A stretch of 64,000 nucleotides of DNA from Hallella seregens ATCC 51272 (GTDB lineage Bacteria; Bacteroidota; Bacteroidia; Bacteroidales; Bacteroidaceae). The stretch spans positions 68,729 through 132,728 of the forward strand of contig NZ_KI912452.1 of the NCBI RefSeq assembly GCF_000518545.1, read 5' to 3'. Of the stretch, positions 42,655 through 51,491 are shown piece after piece. Positions within the stretch are counted from its first letter, which is position 1; every line of letters starts with the position of its first letter. The notes below the pieces were generated by a model. That model was not told the origin of the DNA, did not search any database, and was given only the letters and a program-made list of their open reading frames with translations. Both the position numbers and the translations under genes were made by a program.

Positions 42655-43953
42655 ATGATTTGGAATGAGACGATGGAGTGCATGGACCGCGGCCAGCTGC
42701 GCGAAATCCAGAGCCGACGACTGCGGAAAATGGTGGATTATGTCTACCACAACACCCCCTTTTACCGCAAGAAGTTCCAGGAAACGGGGCTTCTTCCCGA
42801 GGACATTCGCGACATCGACGACATAGCGAAACTGCCTTTCACCGACAAGCTCGACCTGCGCGACAACTACCCCTTCGGGTTTGCCGCCGTGCCGATGAGC
42901 CAGATTGTGCGCATCCATGCCTCGTCGGGCACCACGGGCAAGCCCGTCGTGGCCCTTTACACACGCAACGATCTGGCCCAGTGGACGGAGTCGCTCTCGC
43001 GGGCCTTCACCTCATTCGGTGCCGACCGCAATGACATTTTCCAGATTTCCTACGGCTACGGCCTCTTCACTGGCGGCCTCGGGGCTCACTCGGGAGCCAC
43101 CAATATCGGGGCCAGCGTTATTCCCATCTCCTCCGGCAACACGCAGAAACAGATCACGCTGATGCACGATTTTGGGGCCACGGCCCTCTGCTGCACACCC
43201 TCGTATGCCATGTTTCTGGGCGAGGCCATGAAGGAATCGCCTTGGGACAAGGACGATTTCAAGCTGCGCATCGGGGCTTTCGGCGCCGAGCCGTGGACGG
43301 AGAGCATGCGCCGGAAACTGCAGGACGCACTGGGCATCAAGGCTTACGACATCTACGGACTGAGCGAGATTGCAGGCCCCGGCGTGGGCTACGAGTGTGA
43401 GTGCCAGCACGGCACCCACCTGAACGAGGACTACTACTATCCCGAAATCGTGGATCCCGAGACGGGCCAGGCCCTGCCCGAGGGCACGGTGGGCGAGCTC
43501 TGTTTCACCCATCTCACCAAGGAGGGCATGCCGCTGCTGCGCTATCGCACCCACGACCTCACGGCGTTGCACTACGAGAAGTGTGCCTGCGGCCGCACCT
43601 TTGTGCGCATGGACCGCATCCTGGGACGCTGCGACGACATGCTTATCATCCGTGGCGTCAACGTGTTCCCCACGCAAATCGAGGCCGTCATCCTGAGCCT
43701 GACGGAGTTTGAACCCCATTATCTGCTCACCGTCGACCGCGATAACAACACCGATACCACCGAACTCCGGGTCGAGGTGAAAGAGGAATACTTCAGCGAC
43801 GAGATGGGGCAGATGGTGCGGTTGCAGAAGAAACTCGAGAACGAACTGCGCAGCGTCATCGGCCTGGGCTTCAAAGTGAGACTCGTAGAACCCAAGAGCA
43901 TCGAGCGAAGCACGGGCAAGGCGCGGCGCGTCATCGACAACAGAAAGATGTGA
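42655..43953 (+). CDS. paaK: Phenylacetate-CoA ligase
   Basis: The 432-residue enzyme activates an aryl acid (phenylacetate or an indole/aryl acetate) to its CoA ester with ATP. It carries the adenylation motif HASSGTTGKPVV, the YGLSEIAGPGVGYEC loop, the TGxxLPEGTxGELCFTHL core and the C-terminal hinge RIDxxDDMLIIRGVNVFPTQIE-like segment. Length fits the PaaK family. In Bacteroidota this ligase works with ferredoxin-dependent aryl-pyruvate oxidoreductases during amino-acid fermentation; none is present here. The downstream ACT-domain gene is a common partner. The stop codon is followed after 1 nt by an exact 31-nt repeat. Confidence 0.93.
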   Translation: MIWNETMECMDRGQLREIQSRRLRKMVDYVYHNTPFYRKKFQETGLLPEDIRDIDDIAKLPFTDKLDLRDNYPFGFAAVPMSQIVRIHASSGTTGKPVVALYTRNDLAQWTESLSRAFTSFGADRNDIFQISYGYGLFTGGLGAHSGATNIGASVIPISSGNTQKQITLMHDFGATALCCTPSYAMFLGEAMKESPWDKDDFKLRIGAFGAEPWTESMRRKLQDALGIKAYDIYGLSEIAGPGVGYECECQHGTHLNEDYYYPEIVDPETGQALPEGTVGELCFTHLTKEGMPLLRYRTHDLTALHYEKCACGRTFVRMDRILGRCDDMLIIRGVNVFPTQIEAVILSLTEFEPHYLLTVDRDNNTDTTELRVEVKEEYFSDEMGQMVRLQKKLENELRSVIGLGFKVRLVEPKSIERSTGKARRVIDNRKM

Positions 43954-43954
43954 T

Positions 43955-43985
43955 AATTCAAAATTCAGAATTCAAAATTCAAAAT
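43955..43985 (+). repeat. 31-nt repeat, copy 4
   Basis: This exact copy of the AT-rich 31-nt sequence begins 1 nt after the paaK stop, in the sense direction. No 202-bp module follows here. Confidence 0.85.
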
Positions 43986-44006
43986 TTCCCAATACCGCTT
44001 CTCATC

Positions 44007-44082
44007 TTTCCCCATCCCAACATCGAGCTTTTTAGTCCCAGCTTTAGGATTTCCCAATCCCAACGATGAGATTTTTTAATCC
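44007..44082 (+). repeat. Direct repeat upstream of the ACT-domain gene
   Basis: Two related units of about 32 bases (44007-44038 and 44050-44082) share tttccc-atcccaac, gag and ttttta-tcc. They fill the gap between the 31-nt repeat and the ACT-domain gene. Confidence 0.55.
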
Positions 44083-44116
44083 GAAAGAAGAGGCATTTAC
44101 ATTTAAAATTCACGTT

Positions 44117-44542
44117 ATGCTGGCAAAACAACTGTCTATATTTCTGGAGAACAAGTCGGGCCGTCTCACCGAAGTGACCGAGGTGCTGGGCCGTGCGGGG
44201 GTGAACCTCTCGGCCATGAGCATTGCCGACAACAGCGATTTCGGCATTCTGCGCTGCATTGTGTCCGAGCCGGACAAGGCCTACACCGTGCTCAAGGAGG
44301 CCGGATTCACGGTGAAGATAACCGACGTCATCGGGCTCACGGTGCCCAACACGCCCGGTGCGCTTGCCATCATCCTGCAATATCTGTCGGCCGCCGGCGT
44401 GTTCATCGAGTACCTCTACTCCTTTTCCAACGGCGACGGAGCCAACGTTATCATTCGTCCGAGCGACCTCGCGGCTTGCGAGCGCATCCTCTTGGAGAAG
44501 CGGGTAGACCTCATTGCCGCCAGCGACCTCTACCGCATGTAA
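44117..44542 (+). CDS. Tandem ACT-domain protein
   Basis: The 141-residue product has two ACT domains, one starting QLSIFLENKSGRLTEVTEVLGRAG and one around GALAIILQYLSAAGVFIEYLYSF. ACT domains bind amino acids or related ligands and regulate enzymes. There is no catalytic domain. Pairing with paaK on the same strand suggests sensing of an aromatic amino acid or related intermediate, which is inference. The frame is open from 44066 (MRFFNPKEEAF), but that extension runs through the direct repeat, so ATG 44117 is preferred. Confidence 0.88.
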   Translation: MLAKQLSIFLENKSGRLTEVTEVLGRAGVNLSAMSIADNSDFGILRCIVSEPDKAYTVLKEAGFTVKITDVIGLTVPNTPGALAIILQYLSAAGVFIEYLYSFSNGDGANVIIRPSDLAACERILLEKRVDLIAASDLYRM

Positions 44543-44764
44543 GGCTGTGGCTGCAGGCAAGAGGGCCGAGGACGCACGTCCGAGGCTGCCCGCCCTGCGC
44601 CGAGTGCGGCCGATGCACTCCCAGAATGGCTGGTGTGGCCTTTTGCCACACTGGGCAGGAGCCCTGCGAAGTGGTGCCTGAAGCCCTTGACTGCGGACAA
44701 GGGCACGGCGGTAGGGGAGGAGAAACCGTATTGCCGCCGAGCCTTGTCGGCTGTCCGGCAGGTG

Positions 44765-46106
44765 TCATGACTTCTTTTTCAGAAGGCGATAGCCAATGAA
44801 TCCACCCATGATGGAGGCGGCAAAGATGCCGACTTTGGCCTGAATGTAGTTGTCTGGATTGTCGAAAGCCAGCATGGTGACAAACATGGACATGGTGAAT
44901 CCGATGGAGGTAAGGAAGCCCACTCCCGTGACGGTGCGCCAGCTCATGGAGCGGGAACGCTTGCCCAGCCCCGTCTTTTCGGTGAGCCACACCGTCAGGA
45001 CGATGCCCAGTGGCTTGCCCAACAGCAGTCCGCACAGCACTCCCGGTGCCACGTGGTTTGTGTTCAGCACGTGAATATTCATGTCCACAAACGACACTCC
45101 CGTGTTTGCAAGGGCAAAGACGGGCATGATAACGAAGAAAACCAAGGGGTGCAGGCTGTGCTCCAGACGCTGGAGCGGAGGCATGGCCTGCACGGAGTCG
45201 GCCTTGACGTGGGAGAGAATCTCAAGCTGTTCGGGCTCAAGCGTTCTCACGTCGTTGGGCCCTGACTGCTCAAATTGCCGCGTGAGCTTTTTCATGCGGG
45301 CTATGAATGCAGCCTCGGGGATGCGGGAGTCGGCAGGGATGACCATGGCTGCCAGAACGGCGGAGATGGTGGCATGGATGCCCGACATGAGGAAAGCCAC
45401 CCAGACACCGCCTATTCCCAGAAGGCCGTAGAACCACACATTCTTCACCCCCAAGCCGGTTGCCGACGAACATGACGAGGAGGAAAGACAGCCCCACAAC
45501 AAGGTTGCCGACCGAGATGTGCGAGGTGTAGAACAAGGCAATGACCACCACCGACCCCAAATCGTCCACGATGGCGAGCGTGGTGAGAAACACTTTCGCA
45601 GAGATGGGAACGCGGTTGCCCAGCATGTAGAGCACGGCCAGGGCAAACGCAATGTCGGTCGCCATGGGGATTTCCCAGCCGTGGGCCACGGGCGTTCCGA
45701 GGTTGAACAGCAGGTAGATGCCCGCAGACAGCAGCATGCCCATGACGGCAGCCGCCACCGGGAGGGTGACTTTGCGCAGGTCGCGCAGCTCGCCGCCGAT
45801 GAACTCACGCTTCAGCTCGAGTCCCATGACGAAGAAAAACATCGACATCAAGCCGTTGTTGAACCAGTGTTCGATGCTGAAATTCAGAAAGGGCTGCCCG
45901 TCGAAGACAAAGCCGAAGTGGTGTTCCAGCAATTGCGCGTACTCCTCGTGCAGGGGAGAATAGGTCAGTATCAGGGCCAGCGCGACGAATAGGGCCAGTA
46001 CGATTCCGCTCGACTTCTCCCGTTGCAAAAACTGTAACGTCGGGATAATCATGCGGTTTTCTATATTCTTTTGGTATTGTTGTTTCAGCATCTTGTTGCA
46101 AATCAT
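44765..46106 (-). pseudogene. nhaA: Na+/H+ antiporter NhaA, frameshifted
   Basis: Two overlapping frames together make a complete NhaA. The first (from 46106 or ATG 46052) carries the N-terminal helices and the ion-binding pair in TTLAIVDDLGSVVVIALF. The second, ending at 44765, continues GLGVKNVWFYGLLGIGGVW and holds the C-terminal helices up to FIGYRLLKKKS. The switch falls in a run of five C on the plus strand (45448-45452, G on the coding strand). With four the frame would be continuous and the protein would be about 428-446 residues, normal for NhaA. This may be a real loss, a slippage-based switch or an assembly error. Downstream, 44543-44764 is GC-rich with one weak hairpin and no gene. 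Confidence 0.88.
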
Positions 46107-46427
46107 TGAGCTTCCTATTCTTTCAGGGTGTCGAAAAACCGCATCCTTTGGTCAAGGCCCCTGTCTTTTCCATGGCCCAAGTCTGGTCGCCGTGGTGGTC
46201 TTTATGCTGTAAAATGGGTTGCATGATTCTTCTATAAGCATAAATGCCATACGATAAAGATTGTGGAAAAAGGTGAAAAACGGGGCGGCGTCAGTCGATT
46301 TGTACTGCGTTTGACAATTTTTCATGCTTTCTCGCCGCCTTTTCGGCCCGCGTTTGCAGCAGATTTGTTTTCAGAATATTGTTATTTTTCGGGAAATGTC
46401 GTATTTTTGCGGCAAATGAATCATGAT
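46107..46427. other. Divergent nhaA-DUF389 intergenic region
   Basis: The 321 bases contain the DUF389 promoter (46379-46409). The open frame upstream of the DUF389 gene (from 46263) shows no protein-like pattern. I found no clear nhaA promoter and no gene. Confidence 0.55.
46379..46409 (+). promoter_or_regulatory. DUF389 gene promoter
   Basis: TTG at 46379-46381, a 20-base spacer and TATTTTTG at 46402-46409 fit the Bacteroidetes consensus. The start site would lie just before ATG 46416/46428. Confidence 0.6.
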
Positions 46428-47774
46428 ATGGAACAGAACGAAAAAACACTGTGGCAGGTGGTGAAGGGATATTTCAACGCCCTGCCCGACAAGGAGAACG
46501 AGGAAGAGACGATAGCCCAAATCGACAGCGGCGTGGCTTTCCACGGGGCCAATCTCTGGGTGCTGGTGTTTGCCATCTTCATTGCTTCGCTGGGTCTCAA
46601 CGTCAATTCCACGGCCGTCATCATCGGCGCCATGCTCATTTCGCCGCTCATGGGCCCCATCATCGGCATGGGCTTGGCCGTGGGCGTCAGCGATTTGGAG
46701 TTGCTCAAACGGTCTATCAAGAGCTATTTGGTGGCTACACTCATCAGCGTACTCACGGCCACGCTCTACTTTCTCATCACTCCGCTCACCGAGGCGCAGT
46801 CGGAATTGCTGGCCCGCACCTCGCCCACGCTCTACGATGTACTGATTGCTCTCTGCGGCGGCGCTGCCGGCATTTTGGCCCTTTCAACCAAGGGCAAGGG
46901 CAATGTCATCCCCGGCGTGGCTATCGCCACGGCGCTCATGCCTCCCCTCTGCACGGCGGGCTATGGGCTGGCCGTGGGCCGTCCGGCCTATTTCTTCGGG
47001 GCGTTCTATCTGTTTTTCATCAACACCGTGTTCATTGCACTGGCCACTTTCGTGGGTGTGCGCATGCTGAGGTTCCGGCACAAGACGTTTGTCGACCCCG
47101 CCAAACTGGCCAAGGTGAACCGCTATATCGTCGGCATCGTGGTGCTGACGATGCTTCCCGCCACCTACATGACGGTGCAAATCATCCGCCAAAGCGTTCG
47201 CGAGAACGACACGCGGAAGTTTGTCAGGAACGAACTTTCATTCAAGGGCACGCAGATTATCTCGCAGAACCGCGACGAGAAGACCAAGACCTTGAACGTG
47301 GTTGCCGTGGGCCGGGTCATCACCCCCGAGGCCATCGCCCAGGCCCGCGGTCTGATGGACGAGTACCGGCTGGGTGGCTATCGGCTCAACGTCATCCAGG
47401 GGTCGCAGTCGGACAGTCTGTTGCTCAGCCGCGTGCTCAGCAATGCCACGACCGGCACGCAGGTGAGCAAGCAGAAATTGCTGGAGCAAGCCGAGCAAAT
47501 TCATGCGCTGGAGACGCAGCTGGGCGACTATACGCAGTATGCCCATCTGGGCCTCGTGATCCGGGGAGAGCTTCGGGCGGTGTGCCCGGCGGCGGGAAGC
47601 GTCAGTCTGTCCCTGGTTACGGAGGCGCGTACCGACACCGCAGCCACCCGGCAGTATGTGCTGGCTGTGGTGGGGTGCCCGCGCGGACTAAACGCCACCG
47701 ACCGCCGCCGGCTGCATGACTGGCTGCAGGAGCGCACCAAGGCCGACAGTCTGCGGCTGCTGGTCGCCCAGTAG
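46428..47774 (+). CDS. DUF389 integral membrane protein
   Basis: The 448-residue product has about six membrane helices in residues 40-280, with the DUF389 hallmarks LNVNSTAVIIGAMLISPLMGPIIGMGLAVG and the later PGVAIATALMPPLCTAGYGLA. The C-terminal 170 residues are soluble. The transport or sensing role of the family is unknown. ATG 46428 (MEQNEKTLWQVV) or 46416 is preferred over the upstream open frame because of the promoter position. It stands alone, divergent from nhaA. Confidence 0.88.
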   Translation: MEQNEKTLWQVVKGYFNALPDKENEEETIAQIDSGVAFHGANLWVLVFAIFIASLGLNVNSTAVIIGAMLISPLMGPIIGMGLAVGVSDLELLKRSIKSYLVATLISVLTATLYFLITPLTEAQSELLARTSPTLYDVLIALCGGAAGILALSTKGKGNVIPGVAIATALMPPLCTAGYGLAVGRPAYFFGAFYLFFINTVFIALATFVGVRMLRFRHKTFVDPAKLAKVNRYIVGIVVLTMLPATYMTVQIIRQSVRENDTRKFVRNELSFKGTQIISQNRDEKTKTLNVVAVGRVITPEAIAQARGLMDEYRLGGYRLNVIQGSQSDSLLLSRVLSNATTGTQVSKQKLLEQAEQIHALETQLGDYTQYAHLGLVIRGELRAVCPAAGSVSLSLVTEARTDTAATRQYVLAVVGCPRGLNATDRRRLHDWLQERTKADSLRLLVAQ

Positions 47775-47856
47775 CCGCGGGCGCATGGGCTGGCCGTCCT
47801 TTGCCCTCTCTCCGCGTTCCCTGCGCCCCTGCGCGAGCCCTCGCAAAACTTTCACA

Positions 47857-47966
47857 CCGCAATCGCGCCGCGATGATACCGTTTTCGCGTGCCGACAACA
47901 CCGCAATCGCGTTGCGATTGCACCGTTCTCGTGCGGCCTTCACGGCGCAATCGCGGAGCCCCTGCA
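47857..47966. repeat. 22-bp-periodic array, locus C
   Basis: Five consecutive 22-base units start at 47857, 47879, 47901, 47923 and 47945. Odd units begin ccgcaatcgcg or gcgcaatcgcg; even units begin ccgttttcgcg or ccgttctcgtg, giving a 44-base super-period. Unit 3 contains a perfect 8-bp hairpin (47903-47910 with 47914-47921). Confidence 0.8.
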
Positions 47967-47974
47967 ACGCAAAG

Positions 47975-48015
47975 GGGGAGGCAAGCGTCGTTGCAGCCGC
48001 TTGCCTCCCCTTTTT
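47975..48015. terminator. Bidirectional terminator, DUF389 and susCD operon
   Basis: A 13-bp perfect stem (47975-47987 with 47998-48010) is followed by TTTTT on the plus strand and preceded by AAA. It lies 22 bases from the stop of the TlpA-like gene on the minus strand. Confidence 0.85.
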
Positions 48016-48036
48016 AGCTTGGGCCCCAAGGCCCTC

Positions 48037-50106
48037 CTACTTGTTGAAAAGCTCGGCGAGTTTCTCCTGAAGTGCCTCCTCTCGCAGGTCCTTGGCCACG
48101 ATGCGACCCTCGCTGTCCACGAGCACGTTGGCCGGAATGGCGCGCACGTTGTAGGCGGCGGCCCCGGCGCTCTCCCAGCCTTTCAGGTCGCTCATCTGCG
48201 GCCAAGGCATGCGCAGCTGCTTGATGGCCTTGAGCCAGGCGGCCCGATTGTTGTCGAGCGACACGCCGACGACCTCGAAACCTTTCTTGTGATACTTGGC
48301 GTAGGCCTTCGCCACATTGGGCATTTCGGCGCGGCAGGGGCCGCACCAGCTGGCCCAGAAGTCGATGAGCGTGTAGCGGTTGCGGCCTACATAGTCGGAC
48401 ACTTTCACCGTCCGGCCGTCGGTTCCGCCCATGGCGATGTCGGTGTAGGGCTGTCCCACGGCCGTGGCCGCCGTGGCGGCGCGTGCGGCCATCAGCTCCT
48501 TGTAGACCGGATATTGCGGCTGCCGCTCGCCCATGAGCTTGAGCAGGGCCTCCTGTTCGTCGGTCGTCATGTCACCTTGATAGAAGCCGTAGAGCATGTC
48601 GCTCAGGGCCGAAGGCATGTGGTCGACGATGTATTGGCGGTGGAACAGCCGCTGCTGCGCCTGCAGCGAATCGAGCTGCGCCTGGGCTTGGCGGCGTGCA
48701 GCCTCGTCCTGCGTGGAGTCCTGCATGATGGCCCAGGGGTCATTCTGCCGTGCGGATAGGGTGCTGTCCTCGCGCTCGAACGCGTCCCAGAGCTGCTGGT
48801 TGGGGCCGCCCTCGACCATGTTGCGGGTGTTGTCGGCATAGACCTGCATGCGGGCGCGTCCCGGTTCGAGGATGAACGAGGCCATGCCTTTGGCTTCGCC
48901 TTGGTGGATGGGCACGATGTAGCGCAGCCGTGCACCCTCGGTGTTGCCCATGAAACAGAACTCACCGCCGAGCACCACGGCCGTGTCTTCGGGCACCATG
49001 GAGAAGAAACCCTGCATGGAACAGATGAACACCGAGTCGCCGTCGGCCGTGCTGTCGGCCGTTCCGGTGATGCAGTAGCGGCCTTGCCGCTCCAGGAGCA
49101 TGCGCTCCACGTTGGCGGGACTGTCTGGCGAGCCCACCACGCGGCCGTCGGGGGCCACGAGCAGATAGTAGGGCACGCCGTTGCCAATCTGCAGTTTGTC
49201 CGTCAGGTCGCGGTAACCGGCGGCTGTGGTGCAGTATTGCGGCCACGGTTCGGGATGTTTCTCCATGGCCTTGCGCCACGCCTCGTCCTTGGTGTCGATG
49301 GAAATGCCCAGCACGTTCAGGCTGTCGGCATGGCGTTCGCTCAACGTCTTCACCTCGGGCATGGCGTAAAGACAGATGCCGCACCAGCTGGCCCAGAAGT
49401 CGAGCAGCGTGTATTTGCCGTTGCGGGGCACGGCATCGGTGAGTTGCAGGGTGCGGCTGTCGGTGGTTTTCAGCTCCAGCGAGGCCAGCGGCGAGCCGAT
49501 GGTGGTGCGTCGGGCGGCGGCGAGGCGCGTCTGGTATTGCCGGAATCCCTCGGGGTCGATGGTGTTGGGCTGGAGTGTTTGTGCCAGGTGGGCCACCTGC
49601 GCGTCGGTCAGGTTATAGGCGCGCTGCAGCAGCGTGTTGGCCAGCCACACCGCCACGGGCGACTGCGGCCGGCGGTCTATAAAGGCCCACACGGAGTCGC
49701 CGCGCGCGCCTCCCATGCGCTGCAGCTCGGCAAAGTCGGCCTGTACGGAGCCGCCCGTCACCGTGAGGTCGGGCGAAACGTTGTACGTGTCGTTGCCCAC
49801 ATACACGTCCGTATAGGTCCACTTGATGGAATCAGTGGGCCACTTGTGCTTCTCCACCAGCCGCAGGTTGTTGGTGGTCAGCATGCCCACGTAGGGACGG
49901 TCCACTCGTCCCTTCAGTTTGAAGCGTCCGTTCTTTACCGTGCCGTGGGCCAGTTCTACGGAAAAGCTCGTATCGGTGGTGCACGAAAGCCCCACCTCGG
50001 TACCGTCGGGCATGGCTACACGCCCGTTGACGACGAAGCCCTCTTTCTGGGCGCCCGCCGTGAGCGCGCACCCGAGAAGAGCCGTCAGGATGATTTTTTT
50101 CTTCAT
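48037..50106 (-). CDS. Double DUF4369-TlpA thioredoxin protein
   Basis: The 689-residue secreted protein contains two copies of a module normally found once. Each has a DUF4369-like beta domain (about residues 25-120 and 343-430), a helical linker, then a TlpA-like thioredoxin domain. The redox motifs are Cys242-Gly-Ile-Cys245 in LLDFWASWCGICLYAMPE and Cys588-Gly-Pro-Cys591 in LIDFWASWCGPCRAEMPN. Such proteins reduce or exchange disulfides in the periplasm. The first centre has Ile in place of Pro, which may shift its redox potential. It is the last gene of the susCD operon, 1 base after the preceding gene. Confidence 0.88.
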   Translation of the reverse strand: MKKKIILTALLGCALTAGAQKEGFVVNGRVAMPDGTEVGLSCTTDTSFSVELAHGTVKNGRFKLKGRVDRPYVGMLTTNNLRLVEKHKWPTDSIKWTYTDVYVGNDTYNVSPDLTVTGGSVQADFAELQRMGGARGDSVWAFIDRRPQSPVAVWLANTLLQRAYNLTDAQVAHLAQTLQPNTIDPEGFRQYQTRLAAARRTTIGSPLASLELKTTDSRTLQLTDAVPRNGKYTLLDFWASWCGICLYAMPEVKTLSERHADSLNVLGISIDTKDEAWRKAMEKHPEPWPQYCTTAAGYRDLTDKLQIGNGVPYYLLVAPDGRVVGSPDSPANVERMLLERQGRYCITGTADSTADGDSVFICSMQGFFSMVPEDTAVVLGGEFCFMGNTEGARLRYIVPIHQGEAKGMASFILEPGRARMQVYADNTRNMVEGGPNQQLWDAFEREDSTLSARQNDPWAIMQDSTQDEAARRQAQAQLDSLQAQQRLFHRQYIVDHMPSALSDMLYGFYQGDMTTDEQEALLKLMGERQPQYPVYKELMAARAATAATAVGQPYTDIAMGGTDGRTVKVSDYVGRNRYTLIDFWASWCGPCRAEMPNVAKAYAKYHKKGFEVVGVSLDNNRAAWLKAIKQLRMPWPQMSDLKGWESAGAAAYNVRAIPANVLVDSEGRIVAKDLREEALQEKLAELFNK

Positions 50107-50107
50107 A

Positions 50108-51460
50108 TTACTTCTTGCGATAGGCCACCTTGCGGCCGTCGAACACGTAGATGCCCGTCTCTTTCATGGCTTCCACCTTGCGGCCGTCGAGGGTATAGAT
50201 GCCGCGGCGCACGGCTTTCTTCTTGTCTGCGGCGAGGGCAGAGATGGCGTTGGGCACGTCGGCGCCCTTGCTCAGATAGATCATGGCGGGAGCTGCATCG
50301 AGCTTCACGGGGTCTATCTGCTTGCTGCCGTCCCACACCGAGTCGGGCAGGGCCATGTAAACCGTCCGAGGCTGGAGCACGGTGCCGGCCGGAGCCAGCT
50401 TCAGCACGCGGTTCTTGACATCGAGAGTGTAGTAGCTGTGCAGCTTGTCGAGCGTGTCCACGTTCACCTCCGTGGCGGCCCAGCGGTTCAGGCTGGTGGG
50501 GTCTACGTTCGGCGTTGCGGCTGGCCGGCGCACCAGTGTGGCCTCGCCCTTGCCGTAGACAAAGAAAGGATTGGCGGCCGGAATGTTGAATCCGCCGGTG
50601 CTTGGGTTGGTGCAGTTGTCGTTTCCGTCTACGCTTTTGAGGCGCATGCTGTCGGCCTTGAAAGCCCAGGTCTCCACGTTGGTGGGGATGCTCACGTCGG
50701 TTGCGTCGCCGGGATAGTACATGAGGAGACGTCCCTCGCCGAAGTCGATGGTCTCGGCATCGTCCGAAGTGAAGTGGGCCACGTAGCGGGCGGTGTCGGT
50801 TACCGCCACCTGCATCGTGGCATCGGTGGACACGGTCTGGCCGTTGAGCGTCCAGCGGTCAAACTTGGTGTTGGCAAAGTCGGCGCTTGGCGTGGCGGTC
50901 AGCGTCACGTTGTCGCCGATGTTGTTGCACACGGGGCTCACCTTGACGGTGCCCAACTCGTCTTGTCCGTTGGCGGCCCGGGCCACCACGTGGGTGAAGA
51001 GGGCGCGGAACGCGCCGTTGGGATCCAGTGGCATCAGGCCGGCCACCGTGGCCGAGTCGCTGCCTCCCTGGCCGCTCGGGTCGTCGGTCACTGTGTTGTT
51101 CACGGTGAGGTAGCCGGGATTGGCGGTGGTTGCGATGGAGTCGTTGAACACGGGCTGGTCGTTTTCATCGAACTTGGCCTGGCTGAAGCCGGCCAGAATC
51201 CAGCCCTCGGCGGGCTTGGCAAAGCCGTAGACGGAACCCATCGTGCTGACAAACTTCGTCTCCGACTGGGCTCCCCACTGTATCTGGTCGGCGGCAACCT
51301 GGTTGTCCTGCGACAGATACACCTCGCCGGCACCCGTGGGCCAGGCGGTCAGCTGGCCGTAGTAGGCATACCAGGTGGAGCCGGCCTGGGCCTGAAGAGC
51401 CGTGGCCGCAAAAGCCACGAGCAGCATGATTGCTTTGTGTAAAGTAGAAAACCTTTTCAT
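50108..51460 (-). CDS. Secreted protein with InlB-like repeat and C-terminal module
   Basis: The 450-residue product has a signal peptide (LLVAFAATALQAQA). The middle contains a segment GTVKVSPVCNNIGDNVTLTATP...KFDRWTLNGQTV that resembles the divergent InlB B-repeat fold (GTVsx..xGxxVTLTAxP..GYxFxxWxxNG). The C-terminus repeats a motif twice, GIYTLDGRKVEAM and GIYVFDGRKVAYRK, like the short C-terminal modules of secreted Prevotella proteins. No enzyme motif was seen. It is probably surface-exposed and acts with the SusCD system. It is the sixth gene of the operon. Confidence 0.75.
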   Translation of the reverse strand: MKRFSTLHKAIMLLVAFAATALQAQAGSTWYAYYGQLTAWPTGAGEVYLSQDNQVAADQIQWGAQSETKFVSTMGSVYGFAKPAEGWILAGFSQAKFDENDQPVFNDSIATTANPGYLTVNNTVTDDPSGQGGSDSATVAGLMPLDPNGAFRALFTHVVARAANGQDELGTVKVSPVCNNIGDNVTLTATPSADFANTKFDRWTLNGQTVSTDATMQVAVTDTARYVAHFTSDDAETIDFGEGRLLMYYPGDATDVSIPTNVETWAFKADSMRLKSVDGNDNCTNPSTGGFNIPAANPFFVYGKGEATLVRRPAATPNVDPTSLNRWAATEVNVDTLDKLHSYYTLDVKNRVLKLAPAGTVLQPRTVYMALPDSVWDGSKQIDPVKLDAAPAMIYLSKGADVPNAISALAADKKKAVRRGIYTLDGRKVEAMKETGIYVFDGRKVAYRKK

Positions 51461-51491
51461 AAGCGTTCTTTTTTGAGGGTTGATAATATGG

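Noticed and set aside
44543-44764. Structured RNA gene (RNase P, tmRNA or riboswitch) in a GC-rich convergent gap
   Set aside because: None of the conserved core sequences of RNase P RNA, tmRNA, SRP RNA or common riboswitches could be found. Only one 7-bp hairpin (44633-44651) is evident.
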